Source: Blastomyces gilchristii SLH14081
Taxonomy: Eukaryota; Ascomycota; Eurotiomycetes; Onygenales; Ajellomycetaceae
DNA length: 64,000 nucleotides
Direction: 5' to 3'
Assembly: GCF_000003855.2 (NCBI RefSeq)
Contig: NW_003101673.1
Coordinates: 1,528,778-1,592,777 of the forward strand
Part shown: piece by piece, positions 47,001-58,200 of the stretch
How the letters are laid out: each line of letters starts with the position of its first letter
How positions within the stretch are numbered: position 1 is the stretch's first letter
Program-made: the position numbers and the translations under genes
The notes under the pieces: model-generated
The model's input: only the letters and a program-made list of their open reading frames with translations
Told to the model about the DNA's origin: nothing
Database searches by the model: none

Positions 47001-50000
47001 AGAACTTATCTAACTATTTAAATAAGACATTTTATTGAGCACTTAAAATAGAAGCTTGATATTTTCTAATAATAGTAGAATTTATAAAGATGATATTTAT
47101 AAGACTATGAATCTGACACAGATCTCTGTTAATATGTATAAAATACTTTGAAAAAGAAGTTACTGATAGTGAGATTATATCATAATCTATTCTACTAGTC
47201 TGATCAATATTAAAAAGACTCTAGAAAAGTTATCTTATATTATAATAATAAATTCTTATACAAAACTCTCTCAATAATATCATGAATATCTAGATATCTT
47301 TCAATAAGATAATATTATAAATATACTCTCTTTACAAGATTCTGAAGTGAATCACAGTATCAAGTTAGAAAAAAAGAATGATAAGAATCTCAAATTATTA
47401 TGAGACTCTCTTTATAATATATCTCAAGATGAACTTCTTCTTCTTTAAAAGATACTTAATAATCTGTTGAATAAGAGATTTATACATATTAATAACTCTT
47501 CTGCTACAGCCTCTATTCTCTTTGTAAAGAAATCAGATGAAGAACTCTGATTCTGTATAAATTATCAAGAATTGAACAGATTAACAAAGAAAGACTGTTA
47601 TTCTTTATCTCTTATTAATAAAACTCTAGCTTGTATTGAATAAGCTCAATAATTTATAAAGTTAAATGTTATCACTGTATTTCATAAGATCTGTATCACT
47701 GAAGAAAATAAGTAACTTACAGTATTCTGAACATGATATAGTCTCTTTGAATGAGTAGTCACACTCTTTAAACTGATCAATATTCTCAGTATATTTCAGA
47801 AGTATATTAACTGAGCACTCTGAGACTTTCTTGATAAATTTACATCTGCTTATCTAGATAATATTCTCATCTTCATCAATGAATTCAGAAAGAAATATTA
47901 AGAGTATGTATAAAAAGTACTACAATGATTATAAGAAACAGAACTATTAATTAATATTAATAAGTGTGATTTCAAAGTCAAGAGTACTAAATACTTAGAT
48001 TTCATCATAGAAGTTGATAAAGAGATCTGAATGAATTCTGAGAAGATCTCTGCTATTCTTGAATGAAAGACTCTGTGCACTGTGAAAGATGTATAAAGCT
48101 TCATCAGATTTACTAACTTCTATCAGTAATTTATACAAAACTTCTCAGATATCACAAGATCACTTATAGAACTCACTAAAAAAGACTTAGTATTTCAATG
48201 ATCAGTAGATATTAAAGCTGCATTTACACAGATAAAGAAGATGTTCATTAATATCTCTCTACTGATAATATTCAATTCTGATTATAAGAGAGTTATTGAA
48301 GCTGATTCTCTAGCTACATAATAGAAGAAGTGATATTATAATATGATAATGAAGATATTCTATAATCATGTGTCTTTATATCTAAGAAACTGAGTTCTGT
48401 CAAATGCAATTATAAGATCTATGATAAGAAACTTCTTACAATTATACACTGTTTAGAAGAATAAGACTCTGAACTCTGAAGTGTCTCTGAATTTGAGATA
48501 GTCACAGATCATAAGAATCTTAAATACTTTATAACTACTTATAAACTCACTGAATAACAGATGTAATGATCTGAGTTCTTAAACTACTTTTATTTTATAA
48601 TACACTATTATTCTAGCAGTCAGAACTTGATAACAGATACTCTCTCATGATGAGAGTAAGATATGCCTTTCAATATAACAGATATCTGTTGAATGAACCA
48701 AGAATATCAGCTTCTAGATTTGAAGATATTAGTTGATCAAGATAGAATAACTCATGACATTATATATACTTCTTTAATTAGAATACTTTCTCTTCAAACT
48801 GATACTGATACTGATATTGATACTGATATCTCAACTTCTTCTGAATCTATATTAAATGAGCTATAGTATACAGCAGCTCAAATCAATGAACTTCTTCAAG
48901 CACTCACTGAAGCAGTATAATAAGAAGTACTCTGATTTCTTTCAGAATTACATGTAAGAATCAACATCTCAGAATACTCAATTAATGATAATAACACTCT
49001 ACAATTTTATAAACAATGCTGAGTCTCTCACTTTGAACCCTTACACACTTAGATAATATAAGAGATGCATGATTTATATATAACTGATTATTCAGACTGT
49101 GAATAACTGTATAGAATAATCTTCTGAGAGTTCTATTAATCTAAGATATTAAACAGCATCAGATGCTTCATTTAAAATTGCAATCACTGTTCTTTCTAGA
49201 CTGGCCGCCGGGACTATGAATTTCACATTTGGTCTCATTTGATCTGATCTCATACATTTCTTGGCGTGAATCCCGCTGGGACTGGCTATCAAAAAAACAT
49301 GTAAAGTGACTATATATCAGATCTTAAAATGAAACCATGACTTGAAAAAAATGAGAAAGTGGTCTCATTTGATCCCATTTAGTCTCATTCTTGGCATAAA
49401 GTTACTATTTTTAGACATTTTAAGGTTTTTTTAGACTATTTTTAATTTTTTAAAAAGTAACGCTTTTTGATAATGCTCAAATGAGATTTAAAGTCATTTA
49501 AAGCAATAAAAATAATTTAAATTGAGAAGTGGAAATCATGGTCTCATTTGGAAAATGTGACAAGAGTAGACAGTAAGTCTCACTGGGACAGTATGAGACT
49601 ACTATCTAAGGTTAAAACCGTGTAATGGGATCAGTTGAATTGGTAATGAGACTATCAAAAAATCTGGTCCTGGTCTCAGACACGGTCACACGGTCAGTCT
49701 AGTTCTTTCATTATCTTTTAAAAGAACTGTAGAAAAGATCTACTGAAATCACTCAATATTTCTGATAGAATCTGATAAGATGTAGTGATTCACTTCACTG
49801 TTGATTTATCTAAGAGTAAGAGTTGTAGAAACATTCTGATCATCATTGATTAACTAAGTAAAGATATAATATTGAAATCTTGTAATAAGATGAATGCTGA
49901 ACAAGTCACTGAAGCCTTCTTACAGAGTTCATTCTATTGAATGCATGAGTTACTGAGATCAATAATATTGAATCAGAGTCATTAATTCATGAGTGCTCTC

Positions 50001-50843
50001 TGAACAAGAATCTGTCAAGTTCTCAAGATTATATGTTATCTGTCAACTGTCTATTATTCTGAGACTGATAATGTATCAGAATAGACAATTCAGACTGTAA
50101 AGAACTATCTCTATAAGTTCTGTAATTACTTATAAGATGATTGACATGACCTGCTTCTACACACAGAGGTTACTATTAATAAATAAGATGTTATTTTAAC
50201 AGGCATAAGCCTGTTCTTTCTTACACACAGTTATCACATGAAGATGTTGAATCTTCTAGAGATTACACAGTTCATATCAGACTTCTGCAGTTCAATTCAG
50301 ATCACTGATAATATAATAATAAAGCTCTGAGATATCTGTGATTAAGCAGAGACCTTCATGATAACTGTAAAACAAGATTAAGAGAATTAAATCAATGTTC
50401 ACTGAGACTCTGCTGAATAATATAAGATAGAAGATCTGATATGATTGAATCTTAAGAATATATAAATCACATGTTCATCTCATACACTAGATTACCACTA
50501 TGTCAGGTATAAAGTGATAGAAGTTCTAGATAGTCACAACTACAATCTTGACACATTATCAGAAATTTATAATGTATTTCATACAAGCTTACTGTGCTGC
50601 ACTGTTATCAATCTGTTTCCTTCTTAACTGACTTCTGACTGACAGTCACCAGACATCATAGAAGAAGATAATGAGCTTGAGTAAGAGATTGAGAATATTC
50701 TTGATAAGAGATCTCACAGCTGCAGCTGATAATATCTTATGAAATGAGTCAGTTATAATTAATCAATCTGAACTCTGAGTTCTGTATTATCTGAAACAGC
50801 AGTTCTTGACTGATGAGCACTGCTTCTGAAAGAGAGAGACTAA
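47001..50843 (+). pseudogene. gypsy-1 pol relic of copy B (RT-RNase H-integrase)
   Basis: RT from about 47450 (SILFVKKSDEEL, FCINYQELNRLTKKDCYSL, FLDKFTSAYLDNILIF near 47850), then the frame continues through a YIN-type segment. RNase H lies around 48200-48560. Integrase core wording stands at 49890-50150 (MNAEQVTEAFLQS, then MHELLRSIILNQS, the strand with the second Asp). MITE M8 splits RNase H from integrase. YLDN stands for YLDD. Tryptophan codons are TGA. Confidence 0.8.
49197..49701 (+). mobile_element. hAT MITE, copy M8 (505 bp)
   Basis: Flanked by the perfect 8 bp duplication GTTCTTTC (49189-49196 and 49702-49709). Both termini are almost unmutated (TAGACTGGCCGCCGGGAC, CACGGTCACACGGTCAGTCT). 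The inverted copy C has the corresponding empty site. Confidence 0.93.
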
Positions 50844-51151
50844 TGTAACAGACTGCATCTGATCAATCATATAGATTATTTCATTACACTTTATAGATTC
50901 TTTCACTTCACTCTTCAACACATACACTCTGATTCTCAGCCATTCTTGATCACTGATTCTCAGCTGTTATGAACATACATAGATTCTTCCGCTCTGAAGC
51001 TTCACTGTGTACATCATTATATATGTGTATAAATATTCACTCTGATCACTGATTTCTACACTTTCTCTTTCTTTTCTTCTCTAATGTTTTTCTCTTTGTT
51101 ATATAAGACTTATCAATATTATACCGATCTATTCAGCATAGACCTCTTATA
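50844..51151 (+). repeat. 3' LTR of gypsy-1 copy B (308 bp)
   Basis: TGTAACAGACTGC to CCTCTTATA, followed by TSD TAAAG and the right part of MITE M5. It carries one copy of the unit that is doubled in copy C's LTRs. Confidence 0.88.
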
Positions 51152-51560
51152 TAAAGTGACTATATATCAGATCTTAAAATGAAATCATGACTTGAAAAAA
51201 ATAAGAAAGTGATTTTATTTGATTTCATTTAGTCTCATTCTTGATATAAAGTTACTATTTTTAGACATTTTAAGGTTTCTTTTAGACTATTTTTAATTTT
51301 TTAAAAAGTAATGCTTTTTAATAATGCTCAAATGAGATTTAAAGTCATTTAAAGTAATAAAAATAATTTAAATTGAGAAGTGAAAATCTTGATCTCATTT
51401 GAAAAATGTGATAAGAGTAGATAGTAAGTCTCACTGAGACAGTATAAGACTACTATCTAATGTTAAAACAGTGTAATGAAATCAGTTAAATTGATAATGA
51501 GACTATCAAAAAATCTGATTCTGATCTCAGACACGGTCAGACAGTCAGTCTAAATAGAAG

Positions 51561-52235
51561 ATATTAGATTGATTACAGAGTACTTAACAGAGAAATACTT
51601 CTCTCACAATATTTATCTCTGACTTTGACATTAAGATTCTAGAAGCAGGTGATCAATTCTGAAAGAATTAAATGAAGATTAGTATACTGAAGAAGATACT
51701 AACTTTTGAACTTGTATAAGCTCTTATAAGTATAGATGAAGATCAGACTTATAAAGACTTCTGTATACAACTCTGAACATTGAATGACTGTTTTATCAAG
51801 CTTAAGAGTATATAGAATAATAACAGAAGATGATACATTTATATATCTATATCAAAGAATAATGCAGATGTTATGAATTAAGTAGACTTGAATATCTATA
51901 TATAAGCAAGAGTCTTCAGTGTCTGAACAGACTTTCAAGTTCCTGAAATCACTTCTAAAGAAGCTGCTAATTGATATTAATAAGAAGTATGTATTAACTA
52001 TAATTAATCAGAATATATCACTTTCAACTACTAATTAATCTACATATCTTCTAATTCTAAGAAAGAATCAATACCTGTTCACATCAATCACTTTACATTG
52101 AAGAAAGATTGAAAAGATAACAATAAGAACACTTTGATAATACAGGGAAAAGATTAGCTTCTATTCAAACTCGCAAGCAGAAGCTTGAAGAGATTGAATG
52201 ACAATAATTTGAAGAGAAAATGACAATGAATATGT
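51561..52235 (+). pseudogene. gypsy-1 gag region of copy A, right part
   Basis: Continues 14281-15065 after MITE M5 (target AATAGAAG). It aligns with 17440-17790 plus 46385-46700 of copy B as one uninterrupted stretch, and so also provides the empty site for copy C. Homology stops near 52235. Confidence 0.65.
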
Positions 52236-53059
52236 AATGTGACAAAACTGAAGCGGTGACTAGTCAGTGATGTCATGTAGAGATAGTTGTTTGAGAAGTC
52301 ATATAAGTGAGCTTAACTATCTTGCTTAAATAGCAAGCTCATGAGCTACAGAGTTATTGCAAGAATATCATAAAAATAGTACTTAGTATACTAAGAAGAT
52401 TTCATGAGAATTGCAGTAACTCTTGATATATATTATCAGTAGAAGAAAATGAATCACTGACTTCTTTAATAAGAAGTCAGTATCTAGTTATTTTATATAG
52501 ATAATAAACAGATACCTCTCTTCTATTCTATGAGTGAGAATAGCTGAAGTTATATCTCAGCAGTGTCTTACTATTATGAATGAGTAATCTGCTGATCTTA
52601 TATAGAAGTAAGATTCTTATATTTATTAATCAGATCTTTCTATATTATATCTGAATAATCTTATAGAGTGATTGAAAATCAGTTTAAATAGTCTATAAAA
52701 TAAATGAAATCATCAGCAGAGAAGTAATAAGCTGTATGAAACTATAACAGAGTCTTGATATAGTTGAGAACATAATAATATTCTTCTCTTTAAAAGTATA
52801 GTCTCAATACTCTTAAGATTACTGAATTAGAAATTTTCTTGATTATACAGTAATAATTATCAACTGATTAACAGTGTATATACTGTATATAATATAAAGA
52901 AATAAATGAGTTTCTCTGTTAACTGTGTAAATCTTCTTTTTCTTATCTCTGTTTAAATCAATTATGTGATAAGTAAATTTCTTATATATTAATTAAAATG
53001 TGAAAAATATAGTTAATAAGTGACTTACAGATCTCTCATCATATTTCTATTCTATATAT
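52236..53059. other. unassigned AT-rich region with a mutated repeat copy
   Basis: No coding frame of note. It contains the mutated repeat copy at 52582-52774. The start (TGTGACAAAACTGAAGCGGTGAC, split here as TGTGACAAAACTG plus AAGCGGTGAC) is slightly richer in GG/CG. It may be part of an unrecognised LTR or DNA element that also includes the copy at 53787. Confidence 0.4.
52582..52774 (+). repeat. mutated copy of a GC-rich repeat
   Basis: Aligns base for base with the reverse complement of 53787-53975. Nearly all differences are C-to-T or G-to-A in the direction of this copy. For example GCAACGGGGCC corresponds to ATAACAGAGTC. It has lost almost every CC, GG and CG. Confidence 0.8.
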
Positions 53060-53072
53060 AAAATTTCTTATA

Positions 53073-53446
53073 TTATTATTATTATTATTATTCTTTCATT
53101 ATACTCATATGCAAGCAGAGCTTATGATGAGTTCTTGTGTGATGTTAAATACAGGCCAAGTGTTGATTATACAGGAGGAAATACAGGTGTTGAGACCACA
53201 CCAAGATAACAAGAACATAGAAAATACAAAGAAGTGACAATTAGATACATGCGATAATAACTTCCCAGCCCAGGAACATAGAGCAATTTTATTGAAGCGA
53301 TTTGTACACCTCTGTATTTATTAGAAAGCTGAGGTGCTTGAGTTCCAGATTTAATGTATCCCCTCCAGGTTTTGAACCCACACACCTTGGTTTCCCACGC
53401 CAAGGCGCTACCAGGTGGCCGCATTAACCATTCAGCCACCAGGGCT
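53073..53446 (-). mobile_element. tRNA-derived SINE with LINE-like tail
   Basis: On the minus strand: a tRNA-like head with box A TGGCTGAATGG (53438-53428) and box B GGTTCAAAACC (53378-53368), a unique body, and a 3' end resembling the LINE (CTCTGCTTGCATATGAG, then AATGAAAG) with an (AAT)n tail. The 13 bp duplication AAAATTTCTTATA stands at 53060-53072 and 53447-53459. RNA polymerase III would transcribe it and LINE enzymes mobilise it. It is lightly mutated, hence young. The 90-codon frame across it is not a gene. Confidence 0.88.
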
Positions 53447-53459
53447 AAAATTTCTTATA

Positions 53460-53786
53460 AAAGTAGTGTATTTTAGAGATAAAGTTAATAGTAGTGATAG
53501 AATTTTTCAAAAGATCTCTCTTCTTTTATAACATATTTTTCTTCTCTCTTCTCATCTGTAATAGTGAGTGTATAAGAGTATTATTCTTAAAAGATAATAA
53601 GAGACTTATTCTGATGTTTTCTAGTGATTAATAAATATCTTTGTAATGCGGCTGTGATCTCTGTGACTGCTAAGAAGGTCAGATTAAAGATAGAGACAGC
53701 AGTGTAATAAATTGCAGAAGTATTGCTCTTATTATTATATCTTCTTCTTCTTCTTCTGTATCTCTTATAGCTGTAGTAGTAGAAGC
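53460..53786. other. AT-rich sequence next to the SINE
   Basis: Non-coding. It includes a (CTT)n run near 53741 and a short normal-composition patch at 53640-53690. It runs straight into the pristine repeat at 53787 and may belong to the same element. No gene seen. Confidence 0.4.
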
Positions 53787-53975
53787 TATGTGTCACACTC
53801 GCGGCCGCGCCAAGGCCCCGTTGCAGTTCCACACGGCCCATCACTTCCATGCGGATGATTTCATCCCATCCGAACCGGTTTCCAACCACCCTATGACATC
53901 ATTCAAATATATCATAGAAAGATCCGATTGATGAATATGAGAACCTCACTTCTATACAAGATCAGCAGATTACTC
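53787..53975 (-). repeat. almost pristine copy of the same GC-rich repeat
   Basis: Inverted relative to 52582-52774. GC-rich (GCGGCCGCGCCAAGGCCCCG, CCGAACCGGTTTCC). The minus-strand frame 53889-53587 that crosses it is not conserved in the mutated copy. It could be an LTR or the promoter part of a mobile element. A gypsy-2 LTR begins 14 bases after it. Confidence 0.65.
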
Positions 53976-53989
53976 TTTCTTGACAGTGA

Positions 53990-55079
53990 TGTGGTTCGGA
54001 AGAATGTACGACCGCCGGATAATAACGCGGCCGCTTCCAAACTTGCTTACAAATGTAAAGAGGCCATAGCGGCCATCAATTAATTTAGCATACAGTATAT
54101 AAGAAGCCGGCGTACACCTGTAATCATACACTGGCTCAAGCAACCTTTTAATCACATCTGATAGCATGTCTAAAAACTGATGAGAAGTGCAGACTTCTTC
54201 AGAGTGTGATAATTTCATCTACAAATTGATTTATAGTTATCATGCCAGTGTGGTTCTAGAACATCTCAAAAGATAGTATATGAAGAATAATAAGTAGAAG
54301 AGTATTCAATTAATACTGCTTTACTTATTAAGAGAAAACTTCATATTTAGGCAAATGCCATGTATATAAACAGATGAGATGTGAGAAAAGAAATAAGAGT
54401 GATGAATCAGATTTAAAGAAGTTCACTCTCTATCTAAAAGAAGAATAAAAAGAGAGAATGATTATCACTGAAGTCATATAATAATAACAGAAATTATATA
54501 ATAATATAGTAATATAATAATATAGTAATATAATAATACAGTAATATAATAATAGATATTATATAATCAATAAGAAAATCACTGAAATAAATATCTTCTC
54601 TAGTTAATATAAATAATACTCTTCTCTACTATCTGAACTGAAAGATATACAGAATCTCTTAGAGAGTTTATTTAAAACAGTAAGAAAAGCAGCTGAAATC
54701 ACTGAACTGAAATCAAAGCTCTATACATATATGAGAATTCTAAACAAGATCAAGGCCTTGTATACACAGTGACAGACTGAGATAGAAGTTAAATAATAAT
54801 TAATATTTACAGTGAATCAAGTATTCACTATGAAGAGCTTCACTGATACAATGATTACTATTAATAAAAATAAAGAAAATCAGGTTTTAGATCTGCAGCG
54901 AAAGATTAAATATTTATATAGATAGATAACTACACTGAATCTGAAGATTTTATCATAAATATTTATAATCTCTTTAAAAGTATATATATTATCAGAAATC
55001 ACTGTGCAGAATAAGAATCTGAGTATGATATATATCAAGCTAAGAGATCTGTCAGAGTTATTAAGCTTTAATAACAACT
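53990..55079 (+). mobile_element. gypsy-2 copy F1, 5' part (LTR plus gag start)
   Basis: LTR 53990-54156 (TGTGGTTCGGAAG to ATCACA) followed by gag with ATG at 54166. It includes the ATAATATAGTAAT microsatellite leader (54490-54555). It stops at 55079 where a second gypsy-2 LTR begins. The gag sequence at the break matches the F2 position near 56150, so F2 inserted into F1 gag. The remainder of F1 is not in the window. Confidence 0.85.
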
Positions 55080-55266
55080 TGTGATTCAGAAGAATGTACA
55101 ACTGTTGAATAATAACGCGGCCGCTTCCGAACTACTAGCTTATGAGTGTAAAGGAGTCATAGCGGCCGCTAATTAATTTAGTGTATGATATTACAATATA
55201 TAAGAAGCTGATGTACACCTGTAATTATACACTGACTTAAGCAACCTTTGAATCACATCTGATAGC

Positions 55267-58200
55267 ATGATTAAAAACTGGTGAGAAGTGCAGGCTTCTT
55301 CAGAGCATGATAATTTCATCTATAAAGCAATTTGTAGTTATCATGTCAGTGTGATTCTAAAATGTCTCAAAAGATAGTTTATAAAGAGCAGTGAGTGAAA
55401 GAGCATCTGATTGATACTGCTTTACTTGTTAAGAGAAAACTTCACACCCAGGTGAATGCTATGTATGTGAACAGATGAGATATGAGAAAAGAAATGAGAG
55501 TAGTGAATCAAATTCAAAGAAGACTGCTCTTCACTCAAAGAAATAAAAGAGAAAGTAGTCATTACTGAAGTTATATAATGATAATACAAATCATATAATA
55601 ATATAGTGATATAATGATACAGTGATATAACAATAGACATTGTATAATCAATGAGAAATCACTGAAATGAACATCTTCTCTAATTAATATAAACAACACT
55701 CTTCTCTGCTATCTGAACTGAAAGATATACAGAATCTCTTAGAGAGTTTACTTAAAGCAGTAAGAAAAGCAGCTGAGATCACTGAACTGAAATTGAAGCT
55801 CTGTACATGTACAAGGATTCTAAACAAGATTGAGACCTTGTGTATGCAGTGACAGACTGAGACAGAAGTCAAACAACAATTAACATTTACTGTGAATCAA
55901 GTATTCACTATGAAGAGCTTCACTGACACAATCACCACTATTAATAAGAATAGAGAAAACCAGATCTTAGGTCTGCAGTAAGAGATTAAATATTTATACA
56001 GATAGATAACTACACTGAATCTGAAGATCTCATCATAATTATTCACAATCTCTTCAGAAGTATACACATTATCAGAGACTGCTGTACAGAATGAGAATCT
56101 GAGCATGAGATATATTAAGTCAGAAGATCTGCTGAAGCTATTAAGCTTTAATAGTAACTGAAAAAATGATGCTGCAATCAGCTGACTAAGTCAGATGTGA
56201 TTAGACTGACCGTGTGACCGTGTCTGGGACCAGAACCAGATTTTTTGATAGTCTCATTACCAATTCAACTGATTTCATTACATGGTTTTAACATTAGATA
56301 GTAGTCTCATACTGTTTCAGTGAGACTTACTGTCTACTCTTGTCACATTTTCCAAATGAGACCATGATTTCCACTTCTCAATTTAAATTATTTTTATTGC
56401 TTTAAATGACTTTAAATCTCATTTGAGCATTATCAAAAAGCATTACTTTTTAAAAAATTAAAAATAGTCTAAAAAAAACCATAAAATGTCTAAAAATAGT
56501 AACTTTATGCCAAGAATGAGACTAAATGGGACCAAATGGAACCACTTTCTCATTTTTTTCAAGTCATGGTTCTATTTTAAGATTTGATATATAGTCACTT
56601 TACATGTTTTTTTGATAGCCAGTCCCAGCGGGATTCACGCCAAGAAATGTATGAGACCAGATCAAATGAGACCAAACATGAAATTCATGGTCCCGGCGGC
56701 CAGTCTAGATGTGATTATATTATCAGATTAAATGTGAACTCACAGACAGACAGTTAACAGAATTTTAACAAGTCTTAAGATCTGCTGCATTTCTATGTGA
56801 AAAAGCAAAGTCATTATAAATAACTGATGAAAAGATGAATCTCACAGACTCAGAGTAATATTCATTCTTATAAACATGAAATGAGTTTTTCAAATGAATC
56901 TTGCATAACTTTGAGAAAGTGAATATATGAGATAAGTATTACAAATGCTTCACTGAGTATAGATAAGTGAGTAATCTTATATCATACTTCATACACTTCA
57001 GCTTACACTATCTCACATTAAATGAAGAGCTTTCAACATCTTTCTGTTTATAGATCTTGATTCATAATCTTACATCTGAGTTGAGAGTGAAATGAAAATG
57101 CTTAACCTCACAGTCAGACACAGTGAAGAAAATATATAATATTCTTATTATACAGAAACAGGTGAGTCAATTGCAATAGAAAATACTGCAATCAAGTATG
57201 TTTCAGCAGAGAATAGATAATCAGACTTTTATAACACAAGTCACACACTCAGATGTAATAAATCTAGATCTGAATGTCATTGCTAAAGTACTGAATTCTC
57301 TGAAAAAGAAATTCTCTGAGTGAAAATCTTAATATTATGAGTATCAAGCTTACTTCAACTGCAGGCACTAAAATCATGATATAAAAGATTGCACTCAGCA
57401 TACACAGTTAAGAGAAGTAAGAGAGTTAAAAAACTAGCAGAATTAATGAGCTCAGAGACACTCACTGATATTCTATAAAAAGTCTTTAAAGTGAAAGAGA
57501 TGTTTATGTTAGATGACTCTCTGAATTCTGTGAATGCAAAGAAGAAGCAGGCTTCTGAATAAGATATAAGCAAGAATGATGAAGTGAATACTCATCTTAA
57601 TATCTTGAGACTTAAAATGTTAATGTATAAGAGACACTTGAGTAAGAATTGAGAGATGACTGTAAAAGTATTAGCAGACACAGAAGCTTCTACATAATAT
57701 ATTAATGATTATATAATCTGAAGATTGAAAGAGATTCACTGAGTGAAGAATTCTCAATATATAAGATTATCTGATAACTGATATTTGATATCATCTGCAA
57801 GAGTAAGAGTTCTCTTACACTTCAGAGAATGATCTTGCTATATTTGAGTATGAGAGCTGCAGAATGTGAAATATAGTCTTATTCTCAGACTTGATTGATT
57901 TCAAAGGTTCAATCTGCAGATTCAATAGCATATATGTCATATGCAGTTAACTGATAGAAAGAAAATGATTCATACAATTCTATTAACTGATATGAGAAGG
58001 ACATTCCATGTCTCTGATATAGAAGGATTAAATCTGCTTATGTATTAATAAGTAAAGAGAATGATTTACAAGACCTCATTCAAAGGCATTCTGTATGTCA
58101 TACAGAACCCGGAAGTGAAGGAAACCAAGATAAAAGATATGCAGAAGAACAAGCATATGAAGAAGCTTCTGAAGAAGTATGAGAAGGTCTTCTGAACAGA

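Larger units (their letters stand above)
15158..51151 (+). mobile_element. gypsy-1 retrotransposon copy B, complete but nested
   Basis: The 5' LTR 15158-16670 (containing a LINE) and the 3' LTR 50844-51151 are flanked by the 5 bp duplication TAAAG (15153-15157 and 51152-51156). Internal sequence is 16671-17791 and 46385-50843. Between these lies copy C. Order: gag region, protease/RT, RNase H, integrase. RT wording (SILFVKKSDEEL, FCINYQELNRLTKKDCYSL, AYLDNILIF) is Ty3/gypsy. MITE M8 interrupts the pol part at 49197. Confidence 0.88.
15066..51552 (+). mobile_element. hAT MITE copy M5, split by a 36 kb insertion
   Basis: Left part 15066-15157, right part 51157-51552. The 8 bp duplication AATAGAAG stands at 15058-15065 and 51553-51560. 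The uninterrupted site is visible in the inverted copy C (near 37040-37071), where the target continues without a MITE. The left end is eroded and lacks about 24 bp found in other copies, so the summed length is about 488 bp. Gypsy-1 copy B was inserted into it with TSD TAAAG. Confidence 0.85.
12907..52235 (+). mobile_element. gypsy-1 retrotransposon copy A (outermost shell of the nest)
   Basis: Made of the 5' LTR (12907-13054 plus 14097-14280), gag-region sequence 14281-15065, and its continuation 51561-52235. The two gag parts are separated by a MITE that carries everything between. Homology with copies B and C ends at about 52235, with no integrase, pol or 3' LTR, so A is truncated. The TSD cannot be tested because the right end is missing. 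In 14281-14940 I find two CC, no GG and no CG on the plus strand, an extreme mutation load consistent with it being the oldest shell. Confidence 0.8.

Noticed and set aside
15158..51151. Inverted segmental duplication of host DNA between copies B and C
   Set aside because: Target duplications and LTR ends show two independent insertions of one retrotransposon family in opposite orientation.
53167..53439. 90-codon minus-strand frame
   Set aside because: It lies entirely within the SINE, including its tRNA-like head.
53587..53889. 100-codon minus-strand frame starting in the GC-rich repeat
   Set aside because: The frame is not kept in the mutated partner and continues into simple-sequence DNA.
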